This document shows, piece after piece, positions 22,879 to 31,853 of a DNA stretch of 53,499 bases. Location of the stretch: contig JBDTNY010000092.1 of the NCBI GenBank assembly GCA_039933515.1, positions 1 through 53,499 on the forward strand, given 5' to 3'. Within the stretch, counting starts at the first letter, position 1. Each line of letters begins with the position of its first letter. The notes under the pieces are model-generated. The model saw only the letters and a program-made list of their open reading frames with translations. It had not been told where the DNA came from and searched no databases. The translations under genes were made by a program, and so were the position numbers. The DNA comes from JAOUEA01 sp039933515 (lineage in GTDB: Bacteria; Actinomycetota; UBA4738; HRBIN12).

Positions 22879-25533
22879 CTAGAGCCCCGTGTACGCCACG
22901 ACGCCGCGCAGGACCGCCCCCCGTGCATCCCGCACGAGCGTCGCGGTCTCGGGTGGGGCTACCTCCTCGATCTGACGCAGCAGATCCAGGAGCTGCTTGC
23001 AGTTGCGGACGAAGTCCCCGGGCGCCATGTCGGTTTCGGCCAGCACGGCTTCGAGCGGCTCCCCGCTCGCCCAGTGGTAGATCGGCACAGCGAAGCCGGA
23101 TTCCAGTTCCCGACAGAGCTGGACCTGATGCTCGTCCTCGGTGCGACGGATCGTGCGCCAGATGCGCTTGAGCTGCTCGGAGCGCTCGTCGGATGTGGGG
23201 GTGGGCATCCCGCCCGCGAGCGGGACGCGTTCTCGGCCTTCGTACACCATCGACGACAGGAGGGCTGCGACCTCCCCGGGTGCGAGGCCGTCGAAGAGGC
23301 CGGCGGCCAGGGCCTCGCCCACCAAGATGTCGCCCTCGCCGTAGACGCGCGACAGCGTGCGGCCCTTCTCGGTGATCGCCCACCCGTCGACGTACCCGAG
23401 TTCCTGGAGCACCGCGAGCACGCGATCGAACTGGCGCGCAAGCGTGTCGGTGCGCACGCGGATCCGCCGCTCCACGCCTCGCAGCTGCTGCTCGAGCGCG
23501 TCGGCGCGTTCGGCCCACCGGACGTGCTTGGCCAGCTCCGGGCAGGCATGGCACGGATGACCCGAGGACCGCTCCTCGAGTCGGGCGGCCTCGCGCTCAA
23601 CCTGGGGGTCCGCGCGGCGCCCACCGGGCTTCTGCGGCTTCACGTGCAGCGACACGAGCTTGGCTGCGACGTCGCGACGGTATCTCGCGCTGCGGCTGCT
23701 TCCGGACCTCGGCAACGCGATCCGCGTGAGCACGACGGGCGGTTCCTCGAAGTCTTTGGGCCCGAGCCGGAAGAAGGTGCGGTCTTGCGAGAGGACCGAT
23801 GGCTTGCCGTCACGTGAGCTGATCACCACGGCGAGCCCCCGGCGCTTGGCCTGCGGCACGTGGATCACTTCGCCGGGCCGGAGCTTCGCCACGGCCTCGC
23901 GCACGGCGTCGGTTCTCGTGCGCTCGCGTCCCCGGCGATCGTCATCACGGATACGCAGGGCCTTCGCGCGCATCGCCCAGTACTCCGGGAAGTCGCCGAG
24001 GTCGCACACCATGTTCTGTCGATACCCCGCGAGCGCATCCAGGTCTTGCTGGCGGGTCTTCTCCAGCGACACCACCCCGCGGTCGGCGAGGAACTGCGCG
24101 AACGACGAGTTCAAGAGGCGGTGCGCTTGCTCGCGGGTGTAGTTGCGCACGAGGTTCACGGCCATGTTGTACGAGGGGCGGAACGACGACGTGAGGTTGT
24201 ACGTGCGCGTCGCCGCGAGGCCGGCGACGCGTTCGAACGGCACCTGCCGCTGGTACACGACGACCGCGTGCCCGAGCGGGTCGATCCCCCGCCGGCCGGC
24301 CCGGCCGGTGAGCTGGGTGTACTCCCCAGGCGTCAGGATCTCGTGACGCTCGCCTTGGAACTTCCAGAGATCCTCGATCACGACCGTTTTCGCGGGCATG
24401 TTGATGCCCAGCGAGAGGGTCTCGGTCGCGAAGACCACCTTCACGAGCCCGGCCTCGAAGAGCTCCTCCACCGTCTCCTTGAATGCGGGCAGCATGCCCG
24501 CATGGTGCGCAGCGATCCCGGCGGTCAGCCCGTCGAGGAAGTCGAAGAAGCCAAGGGTTTCGAGATCTTCTTCATCCATCCACGCAAGGCGAGCCTCGGC
24601 ACGCTCCCGGATGTAGTCGGCCTCGGTGCGGGTCGTGAGCCGCACCCCGGACTCGCGCATCCATCGAACGCTCTTGTCGCATCCCGCGCGGCTGAACACG
24701 AAGTAGATCGCGGGGAGCATCCCCTCGTCGGCGAGCACCTCGACGACCTCCTCCCGCTTGGGGGCGTACACCCGGCGATGCCCCTCGCGTGGACGGGAGG
24801 TGCGGTGGTGCTGCGCGGTACCGCTGCCCCGCCGGTAGTAGGTCTTCGTCTTCAGCTCCTGCTGGTCCAGGGAAACGACGTAGGGGTTCGGCAGCAAGAT
24901 GCCGTCTTGCTCGACGTGCATCGGATGCAGCCGGTGCCCCACCAGGTAGTGGTGCTCCAAGGGAACCGGCCGCTGCTCCTCGATCACCACCCGGGTCTCA
25001 CCGCGGAGGGTGCCGATCCACTCGCCGAACTCCTCGGCGTTGCTGATCGTGGCGGACAGACACACGACGCTCACGCTGAGCGGCAGCTGGATCAGGACCT
25101 CTTCCCAGACGGCGCCGCGATAGGGGTCCTGCAGGTAGTGCACCTCGTCCATCACGACGCTGACGAGGCCGGTCAGCGAGTCGCTCCGCTCGTACAACAT
25201 GTTCCGCAGGACCTCGGTGGTCATGACGACGACGGGCGCCTCGCCGTTGATCGTGTTGTCGCCGGTGAGCAGTCCGACGTTGGCGGCGCCGTGGATGCCC
25301 ACGAGGTCGCCGAACTTCTGGTTCGAGAGCGCCTTCAGCGGCGTGGTGTAGAACGCCTTGCCCGCCTTGGCGAGCGCCCGTTCGATCGCGAATTCGGCGA
25401 CGACCGTCTTCCCGCTGCCCGTGGGTGCCGCGACCAATACCGATGCGCCTCGATCGATCGCGTCGATGGCGTCGAGCTGGAAGCGGTCCAGCGAGAATGG
25501 GAATCGGGCGGCGAACGCCGCGGGGGTGGTCAC
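22879..25533 (-). CDS. helY: Ski2/Mtr4-like DExH-box helicase, HelY-type
   Basis: An 884-residue superfamily 2 helicase, probably acting on RNA. Motifs in order are Walker A APTGSGKT (36-43), TTPLKALSNQK (motif Ia), DEVH (129-132), CLSATISNAEEF (motif III) and the motif V/VI block FATETLSLGINMPAKTVV...QLTGRAGRRGID. The C-terminal part carries a ratchet-like helical domain like that of Mtr4. The position between a tatC-proximal segment and pepQ matches Rv2092c (helY). The start is GTG, 9 bases after the stop of the alpha/beta hydrolase gene. Bacterial HelY function is poorly defined. Confidence 0.93.
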   Translation of the reverse strand: MTTPAAFAARFPFSLDRFQLDAIDAIDRGASVLVAAPTGSGKTVVAEFAIERALAKAGKAFYTTPLKALSNQKFGDLVGIHGAANVGLLTGDNTINGEAPVVVMTTEVLRNMLYERSDSLTGLVSVVMDEVHYLQDPYRGAVWEEVLIQLPLSVSVVCLSATISNAEEFGEWIGTLRGETRVVIEEQRPVPLEHHYLVGHRLHPMHVEQDGILLPNPYVVSLDQQELKTKTYYRRGSGTAQHHRTSRPREGHRRVYAPKREEVVEVLADEGMLPAIYFVFSRAGCDKSVRWMRESGVRLTTRTEADYIRERAEARLAWMDEEDLETLGFFDFLDGLTAGIAAHHAGMLPAFKETVEELFEAGLVKVVFATETLSLGINMPAKTVVIEDLWKFQGERHEILTPGEYTQLTGRAGRRGIDPLGHAVVVYQRQVPFERVAGLAATRTYNLTSSFRPSYNMAVNLVRNYTREQAHRLLNSSFAQFLADRGVVSLEKTRQQDLDALAGYRQNMVCDLGDFPEYWAMRAKALRIRDDDRRGRERTRTDAVREAVAKLRPGEVIHVPQAKRRGLAVVISSRDGKPSVLSQDRTFFRLGPKDFEEPPVVLTRIALPRSGSSRSARYRRDVAAKLVSLHVKPQKPGGRRADPQVEREAARLEERSSGHPCHACPELAKHVRWAERADALEQQLRGVERRIRVRTDTLARQFDRVLAVLQELGYVDGWAITEKGRTLSRVYGEGDILVGEALAAGLFDGLAPGEVAALLSSMVYEGRERVPLAGGMPTPTSDERSEQLKRIWRTIRRTEDEHQVQLCRELESGFAVPIYHWASGEPLEAVLAETDMAPGDFVRNCKQLLDLLRQIEEVAPPETATLVRDARGAVLRGVVAYTGL

Positions 25534-25542
25534 TGGGTCAGT

Positions 25543-26301
25543 CTACGGGCGCCCGCTCGCTCGAACGGGCAGACCACACCGCGCCAAGAAGGGCCGCAGC
25601 GCTGCCTCGAACGCCTCGGGCGCCTCAAGGTTGCTGAGGTGACCGGCACCCTCGATCATGACCAGCTCCGCGGCGGCGATCCGCTCCGCCATGGGGGCGG
25701 TGACCGCGGCGGGGATCAGGGCGTCGCCGTCCGAGGTGATGACGAGCGTCGGCACGTCGATCGACCCCAGGTCGGGCACGGAGTCCTTGCGCTCGGCCAT
25801 CCCGAGCGCGGCGGCAGCGATCGAGCCCGCGGGTTGGTCGGCGATCAGATCGCGAACGAGCGTCCGCAGCTCCTCCGGTGCGTCCTCGGCCAGCAAAGGG
25901 GGTGGGCTGTCGACGAGGAAGCCGCTCCCCTCGGCCTCGAGCCGTGCGGCGAGTGCCCGGCGACCCTCCGCGCCCTCGGGCGTGTCGGCCTCGGCCTTCG
26001 TATTCGCCAGGACCAGGCCGGCGACGCGATCGCGGGCCATCCGCCACAGCTCGAAGGCCACGTACCCACCCATCGAGAGACCGCAGACAACCATCCGGTC
26101 GATCCCGGCCGCGTCGGCGGCCTGCAAGCACCGATCGGCCGCCGCACCCATCGACATGACGTGGCCGGTAGCGGGTGTTCCCCCGAAACCCGGCAGATCG
26201 GGGGCGATGACGCCCACCTCGGGCGAGATCGCTTCGATCTGAGCGCGCCACATCCGGGCGTCGAGCGGGAACGCATGGATCAGGAGTACACCGTCGGTCA
26301 T
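25543..26301 (-). CDS. Alpha/beta-fold hydrolase
   Basis: A 252-residue serine hydrolase of unknown substrate. The oxyanion-hole segment HAFPLD, the nucleophile elbow GLSMGG with Ser76, the acid in VITSDGDALIP and the base in EGAGHLSNLE give a complete triad. The fold resembles esterases and haloperoxidase-like enzymes such as 3-oxoadipate enol-lactonase. The ATG overlaps the stop of the upstream lipid-kinase gene (ATGA), so the two are coupled; a lipid-related substrate is possible but unsupported. A longer frame upstream overlaps the kinase and is not used. Confidence 0.88.
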   Translation of the reverse strand: MTDGVLLIHAFPLDARMWRAQIEAISPEVGVIAPDLPGFGGTPATGHVMSMGAAADRCLQAADAAGIDRMVVCGLSMGGYVAFELWRMARDRVAGLVLANTKAEADTPEGAEGRRALAARLEAEGSGFLVDSPPPLLAEDAPEELRTLVRDLIADQPAGSIAAAALGMAERKDSVPDLGSIDVPTLVITSDGDALIPAAVTAPMAERIAAAELVMIEGAGHLSNLEAPEAFEAALRPFLARCGLPVRASGRP

Positions 26302-27200
26302 CGGATCCCCTTCGCGTGCGGGCCGACCACGACCGGGAGCGCGTCGGGGCGCACCTCGAACGTGGCCGGCAACGGGCCGACGCGTTCGCCGTCGGCGTAG
26401 ACCTGGATCTTGCGGTTGGCTTCCACCTTCACCGAGGTGGCCCGGAGCATCTGCACCTTCGGGTGACGGCCGTGCGAACCCGTGAAGACACGGGGGAAGG
26501 CTCGCAGGAATGCGGTCGTGCTGAGCGCCTCGACGATACACACATCGAGCAGGCCGTCATTGAGGCAGGCGTCTGGCAGTACCTTCATCCCGCCTCCGTA
26601 TTGGATCCCGCTGCCCACCACGACCAGCATCGCGTCCACCGAGAGGGCCTCACCGTCGATCGTGAGGTCATAGTGCGCCGGGGAGAATCGAGACAGGGTC
26701 TTCAGGACAGCCGCCAGGTAAGTGCCCGTCCCTCCCAGGCGCAGTCGCATCGCATTCGCGGTCTCGTTCACTTCGGAATCGAACCCAGCCCCCGCGATGT
26801 TCACGAACCAGCGCCGTTCGACGCCCGCGATCACCGCCACGACGTCGATCGGCACGATCTTCGGGTTCGCGAGCAGTCGAACCGCGGCGTCGAACGTGCC
26901 GGCACCGATCGCCTTCGCGAAGTCGTCGCCCGTTCCCGCGGGGAGCACGGCGAGCGCGGCATCGGTCCCCACGACCCCGTTCGCGCCCAGCGAGACCGTG
27001 CCGTCCCCGCCGAGCACCGCCACGATCCCGGCCCCTTCCTCCGCGGCGCTGCGGACCGTCGTCTCGAGGTCCTCGGCCGATGTCGAGACCCTGACCTCGT
27101 GCTCCACGCGCAGCGAATGCAGGATCGACGCGGCCTTGCCGATCAGACGCCCGGCCTTGCCTCGACCGGCGGAGGGATTCGCGACCACCACGACGGGCAT
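26298..27200 (-). CDS. Diacylglycerol/lipid kinase family protein (second copy)
   Basis: A 300-residue lipid kinase with the canonical features: VVANPSAGRGKAGR at the N-terminus, VLGGDGTVS with GGDGT at 64-68, and PAGTGDDFAKAIG, the expected GTGND-type nucleotide loop (GDD here). The C-terminal beta domain contains YADGERVGPLPATFEVRPDALPVVV. It is clearly a paralogue of the kinase at 21.9-22.9 kb, only about 3.4 kb away in the same operon, but keeps the loop motif that copy has lost. ATG at 27200 is used; a GTG three codons upstream is also possible, and neither has a clear ribosome binding site. Confidence 0.87.
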   Translation of the reverse strand: MPVVVVANPSAGRGKAGRLIGKAASILHSLRVEHEVRVSTSAEDLETTVRSAAEEGAGIVAVLGGDGTVSLGANGVVGTDAALAVLPAGTGDDFAKAIGAGTFDAAVRLLANPKIVPIDVVAVIAGVERRWFVNIAGAGFDSEVNETANAMRLRLGGTGTYLAAVLKTLSRFSPAHYDLTIDGEALSVDAMLVVVGSGIQYGGGMKVLPDACLNDGLLDVCIVEALSTTAFLRAFPRVFTGSHGRHPKVQMLRATSVKVEANRKIQVYADGERVGPLPATFEVRPDALPVVVGPHAKGIR

Positions 27201-27224
27201 GGCGGTCACGGGGCAGACACCGGT

Positions 27225-27989
27225 CTACGCCCCGCCACCCGGAAGCCCGGGGATCGGTCCCTGCGGGATGTTCGCCACGCCGCCGGCGCGGAGGGCGGAC
27301 TGGTACTCCTGCCACCCCGCGTTGAAGACCTGCGCCGCGGTATCGCGAAGGCCGACCGCCACGCTGCTGAGCCGCGCCAGCTCGGCGGGATCGGCGGATC
27401 CGGCGGCCAGGGCCGCGACCTCCGCGGCCTGGCGATAGAGCTGGAGACCCTCGAGCATCCGCTCCTTCGAGTTGGTGAACGCCGCGGTCGCGAGTTCGTC
27501 GAACCCCTGGTCGCGGATCGTCGCCACCAGATCGAACCCGTCGATCGCGTCGATCGCCTTCTTTGCGTTCGCGGTGGCGGTGCGGAAGGTCGCCTCGGCG
27601 CCGTCGGGAACGGAGCCCTTGGCGTCCATCGAGTCGAGGGCGGCGCTCATCTCGACGAACACGGTCGGAGGCAGCCCCTGGTTCACCGCGCCCACCTGGG
27701 CGATCGCGCCGTCGGCGGCCGTCTGCCATGCAGTGGCGGCCGCGAGCTTGGTGGCCGCCGCGTCGGCTTGCGCGGCGGCCGAGGCCGCGGCGTCGGCGTC
27801 GGCCCGGTTCTGACGCAGCCCGTTCGTGACCCAGACGACGACCATCATCGCGAACGCTCCGACGACCGCGGCGATCGCGACCTGCACCCACCTCCGCTGC
27901 AGGAACGGTGTCGCCAGCTGCACGGGGGCCCGCCGCGGGGCACGTGCGACCGGCTTGCTCTTGGGCTTGCGCTTGCCTTTGATGGCCAT
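27225..27989 (-). CDS. Membrane-anchored protein of unknown function
   Basis: A 254-residue protein I do not recognise. A basic N-terminus (KGKRKPKSKPVARAPRR) precedes one membrane segment (VAIAAVVGAFAMMVVVWVTNG, about 36-56), giving a probable type II topology with an external Ala-rich helical domain and a Gly/Pro-rich tail (PQGPIPGLPGGGA). The outer domain may be a coiled-coil bundle. It lies 7 bases after tatC and 24 bases before the lipid kinase, so it is co-transcribed with both. A role in envelope biology is a guess from location. Confidence 0.8.
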   Translation of the reverse strand: MAIKGKRKPKSKPVARAPRRAPVQLATPFLQRRWVQVAIAAVVGAFAMMVVVWVTNGLRQNRADADAAASAAAQADAAATKLAAATAWQTAADGAIAQVGAVNQGLPPTVFVEMSAALDSMDAKGSVPDGAEATFRTATANAKKAIDAIDGFDLVATIRDQGFDELATAAFTNSKERMLEGLQLYRQAAEVAALAAGSADPAELARLSSVAVGLRDTAAQVFNAGWQEYQSALRAGGVANIPQGPIPGLPGGGA

Positions 27990-27996
27990 GGAACTC

Positions 27997-28773
27997 CTAC
28001 TTCTTCAGGAGGCGACCGATGATGATAGCGGCCTCGTAGAACAGGTACATCGGGATCATCATGGCGAGCATCGTGTACGGATCCGAGCTCGGTGTGATCA
28101 CCGCGGAGAACACCGCGATGAACAAGATCATGTACCGACGCCACGAGCCCAGCCTGCGAGAGCTCAGCACCCCCACGAGCTGCAAGAAGACAAGCAGCAC
28201 AGGGAACAGGAACGACACCCCGAACGCGAGGGTCACCAGCACGATGAAGCTGACGTATCGGTCGGCGGTCAGGATCGGTGCGATGCCGCTGCCCGCGAAG
28301 CCCAGCAAGAACTCGAGGGCCCTGGGCAGGGTCCAGTACGCGAACGCCGCCCCGAGGAAGAACAGGAAGGTCGACGACACCACGAACGGGATCGCCCACT
28401 TGCGTTCACCCTCGGTCAGGCCGGGGTTGACGAACCCCCAGAGCTGCCACAGCACGATGGGGAGCGCCACGGCGAAGCCGAGGTACACCACGATCTTCAT
28501 CTTCACGAGTAACGGATCGATGAGGCCCGTGATGACCAGATCGCATCCGGCGGGGGGCCGCACATCGGGATGTCTCGTCACGTAATCGCAGAAGGGCGAC
28601 CGGATCAACTCCAAGAAGTACGGGTACACGAACCACCCGGCCACCGAGCCGAGGCTGATCGCGACGAACACCACGATCAGCCGGTGCCGAAGCTCCTCGA
28701 GGTGCTCGATGACGGTCATGGTTCCCGTGCGCCTATCCGCCGAGCGTCGATGGAATCGAGGGATCACCGGCAT
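27997..28773 (-). CDS. tatC: Twin-arginine translocase subunit TatC
   Basis: The multi-spanning receptor of the Tat pathway, which exports folded proteins with RR signal peptides. The protein is 258 residues with six membrane segments. The N-terminal MTVIEHLEELRHRLI with the conserved Glu, the LWGFVNPGLTEGERKW loop, and ITPSSDPYTMLAMMIPMYLFYEA near the C-terminus are diagnostic. The first ATG gives an 18-residue basic extension; a second ATG at 28719 is a possible alternative. It follows tatA by 9 bases, the usual tatA-tatC order. Confidence 0.97.
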   Translation of the reverse strand: MPVIPRFHRRSADRRTGTMTVIEHLEELRHRLIVVFVAISLGSVAGWFVYPYFLELIRSPFCDYVTRHPDVRPPAGCDLVITGLIDPLLVKMKIVVYLGFAVALPIVLWQLWGFVNPGLTEGERKWAIPFVVSSTFLFFLGAAFAYWTLPRALEFLLGFAGSGIAPILTADRYVSFIVLVTLAFGVSFLFPVLLVFLQLVGVLSSRRLGSWRRYMILFIAVFSAVITPSSDPYTMLAMMIPMYLFYEAAIIIGRLLKK

Positions 28774-28782
28774 GGGGCGGGG

Positions 28783-29157
28783 CTACTCCGCGAGGGCCGG
28801 CGGCTCGGGGGTGGGCAGGATCTGATCGGCATCACCGGCCGGCCCTGGTGCCTCTGACGACGCGACCTCGGGCCCTGCCTTCCCCGAGTCGTGGGGCGCG
28901 GGCTCGACTGCCGGGTCAGGGGTCCGGGTGGCCGGCCGGGCCGTTCGATGCGGGGTGGAAGGGCGGGGGGTGGGCGCCGTGACCGGGTCCATGCTCAGGT
29001 CGAACTTGACCATGTCCTTGACCTCGTCCTGGACCTTGCGGAACTCGCTCAACCCGCGCCCGATCGTCCGCGCGAGCTCGGGCAGGCGGTTCGGTCCCAC
29101 GACGACCAATGCGATCACGAGGACGAGGAGGAGCTCGGGAGGGCCGATGTTCAACAT
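28783..29157 (-). CDS. tatA: Twin-arginine translocase subunit TatA/TatB
   Basis: A small Tat component of 124 residues. A single N-terminal membrane helix (LNIGPPELLLVLVIALVVV) is followed by the hinge and amphipathic helix VGPNRLPELARTIGRGLSEFRKVQDEVKD, then a Pro/Ala-rich, disordered tail. The family motif is usually FGPKKLPEL; here it is VGPNRLPEL. The longer tail and Glu in the membrane segment (PPEL) have a TatB flavour, so TatA versus TatB is not certain. It is directly upstream of tatC. Confidence 0.93.
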   Translation of the reverse strand: MLNIGPPELLLVLVIALVVVGPNRLPELARTIGRGLSEFRKVQDEVKDMVKFDLSMDPVTAPTPRPSTPHRTARPATRTPDPAVEPAPHDSGKAGPEVASSEAPGPAGDADQILPTPEPPALAE

Positions 29158-29200
29158 GGGTGTGGGCGCGCTCGCCCGCAGCGAATCCTACTACCGGCGG

Positions 29201-29422
29201 TCAGCGCCGGGGCCTTCTGGGAGGTGTCAGCGACGCGGCGTGGTCGGATGCCCGGGAAACCTCCTGCGTCAGCTCGTCCACAAGCGGCTGGGCCGCCTCC
29301 TGGAACCTGCGGGCGGTTCTGCCCAGCAGCAGCCCTTGTCGGACAAGGGCGATCACCAGCACCACGACGGCGATCGTCGAAACGGCGGCGATCAGATACC
29401 AGACGAGCAGCCATGGACTCAT
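29201..29422 (-). CDS. Small single-span membrane protein
   Basis: A 73-residue protein with an N-terminal membrane helix (LLVWYLIAAVSTIAVVVLVIALVRQGLLL) and a helical cytoplasmic tail (TARRFQEAAQPLVDELTQEVSRASDHAASL). This layout resembles short DUF948-like proteins, but family membership is not certain. It lies between a zinc-ribbon gene and tatA, all on one strand with small gaps, and may be part of the Tat-containing operon. Confidence 0.7.
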   Translation of the reverse strand: MSPWLLVWYLIAAVSTIAVVVLVIALVRQGLLLGRTARRFQEAAQPLVDELTQEVSRASDHAASLTPPRRPRR

Positions 29423-29454
29423 GGCGCGATGCTACCGCAGGCGGTCCGTCGGGC

Positions 29455-29826
29455 TCAGGACCCGCCGCTGGAGGCCAGGAACTCCTGGACGTACCGGTCG
29501 TCTTCCAGGAGGTAGTGGAACTCGATCACGTCGTCGATCGAGAATGCAGGTCCCATCGGGATGACCCCGCGGGGATCCTCGATCGGATCGTCGAAGAGCT
29601 CCGGGTCGCCCTCGAGCCCGCCCTCGGCCTGATCGATGTCGACCCCGGCCGAGACGAGGAGCGCCACGATCTTGCGGTCGGCGCGCTTCTCCACGTCGTC
29701 CTCGCAGCTCGGGCAGGTGAACCGGTAGCTTCCTTCACGGCCGTTCTGTCGGACCGACAGGAGGATCGCTTCGGGACCCATGTCCACTTCACCACATCGG
29801 GGGCACGTTGTGCGGATCGTTGTCAT
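29455..29826 (-). CDS. Zinc-ribbon protein of unknown function
   Basis: A 123-residue cytoplasmic protein. Its first 42 residues contain two CxxC pairs, CPRCG and CPSCE, spaced as in a zinc ribbon, with ILLSVRQNGREGSYRFTCP between them. The rest is acidic and ends in a conserved-looking helical part (FSIDDVIEFHYLLEDDRYVQEFL). I do not recognise the family. Position immediately downstream of pafBC suggests co-transcription. The region between its start and pafC (88 bases) shows no clear promoter. Confidence 0.78.
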   Translation of the reverse strand: MTTIRTTCPRCGEVDMGPEAILLSVRQNGREGSYRFTCPSCEDDVEKRADRKIVALLVSAGVDIDQAEGGLEGDPELFDDPIEDPRGVIPMGPAFSIDDVIEFHYLLEDDRYVQEFLASSGGS

Positions 29827-29914
29827 CTCAGGGGAGCTATCGGTTCGGCCCGAACGGGCCTTGAGCGTTCGTGCCAGGAACGGGGCTACCCCGGATTGCC
29901 CATTCCCCCGGCGA

Positions 29915-30889
29915 TCAGCCTCGATACCGCGCGATCGTGCGTGTCGCCAGCGTCGAGAGCTCGTCCCTCAATGCATCGGGCGCGATCACCGACGCATCGG
30001 GTCCCACGCGCAACAGCAGCCTCGCGACCCACTCGAGCCGGTGCGCCGGAAGCGTCAGTTCGAGCGAGCCGTCGTCGAGCTCGACAGCGTCGATCGTCGC
30101 GTAGTACTCGGCGATCCAACGCGCGCCGGCTCGCAGCCGGAGCCGGACCGGCACGTCGCCCTCACCGGGCATGTACAGGTCCCGCCCCGCTCCAGCGAGG
30201 CCATGCGGCTCGAACCCCTCCTCCGTGTCCACTGCCGAGCGCATGCGGTCGACCCGGAAGAGGCGCTCGGCATCGGCGCCGAGGTCCCACGCGGCGACGT
30301 ACCAGTTCCCCAGGTTCGGGAAGACCTCCTCAGGCTCGATCGTGCGCGTGGTCAGGGCCGCGCTGGACGCCGCGTAGTACTCGATCAGCACCCGGTGGTG
30401 AGCGCTCGCGGCTTCACGCAGCGTGTCGAGATGCTCGGGCGCTAGGCCTCCCCCGGGCGCATGGATCAGCCCCTCGGCGTCGAGGGTGTCCGGGCCGAGG
30501 GTCGCTCGGAGCTTGTCGAGCGCGCCGGCGAGGTGGCGCGCCTGCGGCAACCCCGGCGTGGCGACCAGCTCGGTGCCCCGCACGTAGAGCGCGAGCGCCT
30601 CGTTCCTGGTCAGACGCAGCGGCCGGGCGAAATGGTCGGCCATGGTGATCCAGATGCGATCGTCTTCGTCGACGTCGACGTCGATCAGGTCGCCGGGCCC
30701 GTACGGAGGGAGCCCGGACATGAAGAGCAGGTCCAGGTCACGCCGGAGCTGCTCGGGCGTCACGCCGAAGAGTTCGGCGACCTCGGCGAGGATGCTCCCC
30801 GGGTGTTGTACGAGGTAGGGCACGACGACGAGCATGGTCCCGAGTCGGTCGGCGGTCTTCGGGGTGCCTCGCCGCCGCCGCTCAGGCAC
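29915..30889 (-). CDS. pafC: PafC, HTH-WYL transcriptional activator subunit
   Basis: One half of the PafBC heterodimer, the main DNA-damage response activator of mycobacteria. The N-terminal winged HTH (TMLVVVPYLVQHPGSILAEVAELFGVTPEQLRRDLDLLFM) is followed by a WYL domain with NWYVAAWDLGADAERLFRVDRM and a WCX C-terminal domain (LELTLPAHRLEWVARLLLRVGPDASVI). GTG at 30889 is chosen because it overlaps the pafB stop by only a few bases; a start ten codons earlier is possible. Tight coupling to pafB fits equal production of both subunits. Confidence 0.92.
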   Translation of the reverse strand: MPERRRRGTPKTADRLGTMLVVVPYLVQHPGSILAEVAELFGVTPEQLRRDLDLLFMSGLPPYGPGDLIDVDVDEDDRIWITMADHFARPLRLTRNEALALYVRGTELVATPGLPQARHLAGALDKLRATLGPDTLDAEGLIHAPGGGLAPEHLDTLREAASAHHRVLIEYYAASSAALTTRTIEPEEVFPNLGNWYVAAWDLGADAERLFRVDRMRSAVDTEEGFEPHGLAGAGRDLYMPGEGDVPVRLRLRAGARWIAEYYATIDAVELDDGSLELTLPAHRLEWVARLLLRVGPDASVIAPDALRDELSTLATRTIARYRG

Positions 30890-31844
30890 GGATCGCCGCC
30901 AGCCGCTCGAGGATCGCATCCCGCAGGGAGGCGGGTTCGCGCGCCACAGCCTCGTCGCCGAACTGCAGGACGAGCCCGGCGAGCGCCTGCTCGTCGGCGA
31001 GCGGCACCGCGACCTCCACCCAGCCGTCCTCCCCCGCCCCGATCGTCGTGGCTCCCGTGAGCGAGCTCGCCGCCCACCACGCGACGTCGGGCGAGAAGGC
31101 GATCACGGCCCGCTCCTCGGCCAGGGCATCCCAGGGGCCGGCTCGCACGTGGTCGGCGGCGCTGAACCCCGGCGGCGGCGAGGTGCCCACGCCGCGATCC
31201 TCGGGCTCGGAGGTGAACCGCGACAGTCGGAACGCCCGAACGTCGTCTCGGTCCCGATCGTGACCGACCAGGTACCAATGGCCTCCCCGGAACACCATCG
31301 CGAAGGCATCGACCTCGCGCTCGGAGGCCTTGCCCTGCGACGTTCGATACCCGAAGGAGATCCGGCCGTGCCCCTGGGCGGCCGCCGCGACCGCGAGCAC
31401 GAGCTCGCTCCGGGCGTCGGAGCCCGACGCGAGCGGCCCGCCGGTCAGACCCGCGAGCACCCCGCCGTCGGCGCCGTACAGGAGCTTGTGGACCGCCCGC
31501 TCGGCCGCGGTGTTTTCGTCACCGCTCTGGGCCGCCACGAGCAACGCACCGAGTTCCTCGGGCGTGAAGGCGATCTCCGGGAGGTAGTAGGCGTCTTTGG
31601 GGATCACGTAACCCTGATCGCCGCCCCAGGCATCGACGTCCACCAGCTCGAGCGGCACGCCGTAATCCCTCAGGAGGTCCTTGTCTCGTTCGAACATCCG
31701 CTTGGCCGAGTCCACCTTCTCCTGTCGATAGGGCTCGAGGGTCTCGCGGATCTGCTCGAAGGTGAGTGGCGCCCTGGTCTCGAGCAACAGGGCGACCAGG
31801 TTCAGCAATCGCTCGAGAGGTTCGGTTCGGTCCTCGCCCGCCAT
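30882..31844 (-). CDS. pafB: PafB, HTH-WYL transcriptional activator subunit
   Basis: The other half of PafBC, 320 residues. The N-terminal HTH (LERLLNLVALLLETRAPLTFEQIRETLEPYRQEKVDSAKRMFERDKDLLRDYGVPLE) is followed by the WYL domain with its namesake HWYLVGHDRDRDDVRAFRLSRF and a WCX region (WVEVAVPLADEQALAGLVLQFGDEA). PafBC binds upstream of recA and other repair genes in mycobacteria and is not itself part of pupylation. The upstream gap to the divergent unknown gene is only 23 bases and contains a good -10 box, indicating a leaderless transcript. Confidence 0.94.
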   Translation of the reverse strand: MAGEDRTEPLERLLNLVALLLETRAPLTFEQIRETLEPYRQEKVDSAKRMFERDKDLLRDYGVPLELVDVDAWGGDQGYVIPKDAYYLPEIAFTPEELGALLVAAQSGDENTAAERAVHKLLYGADGGVLAGLTGGPLASGSDARSELVLAVAAAAQGHGRISFGYRTSQGKASEREVDAFAMVFRGGHWYLVGHDRDRDDVRAFRLSRFTSEPEDRGVGTSPPPGFSAADHVRAGPWDALAEERAVIAFSPDVAWWAASSLTGATTIGAGEDGWVEVAVPLADEQALAGLVLQFGDEAVAREPASLRDAILERLAAIRA

Positions 31845-31853
31845 CGTTGCGGC

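Noticed and set aside
23860..26400. Very long + strand reading frame (about 850 codons) opposite helY
   Set aside because: It is antisense to a helicase with all motifs intact; its product is low-complexity Arg/His/Gly sequence typical of antisense frames in high-GC DNA.
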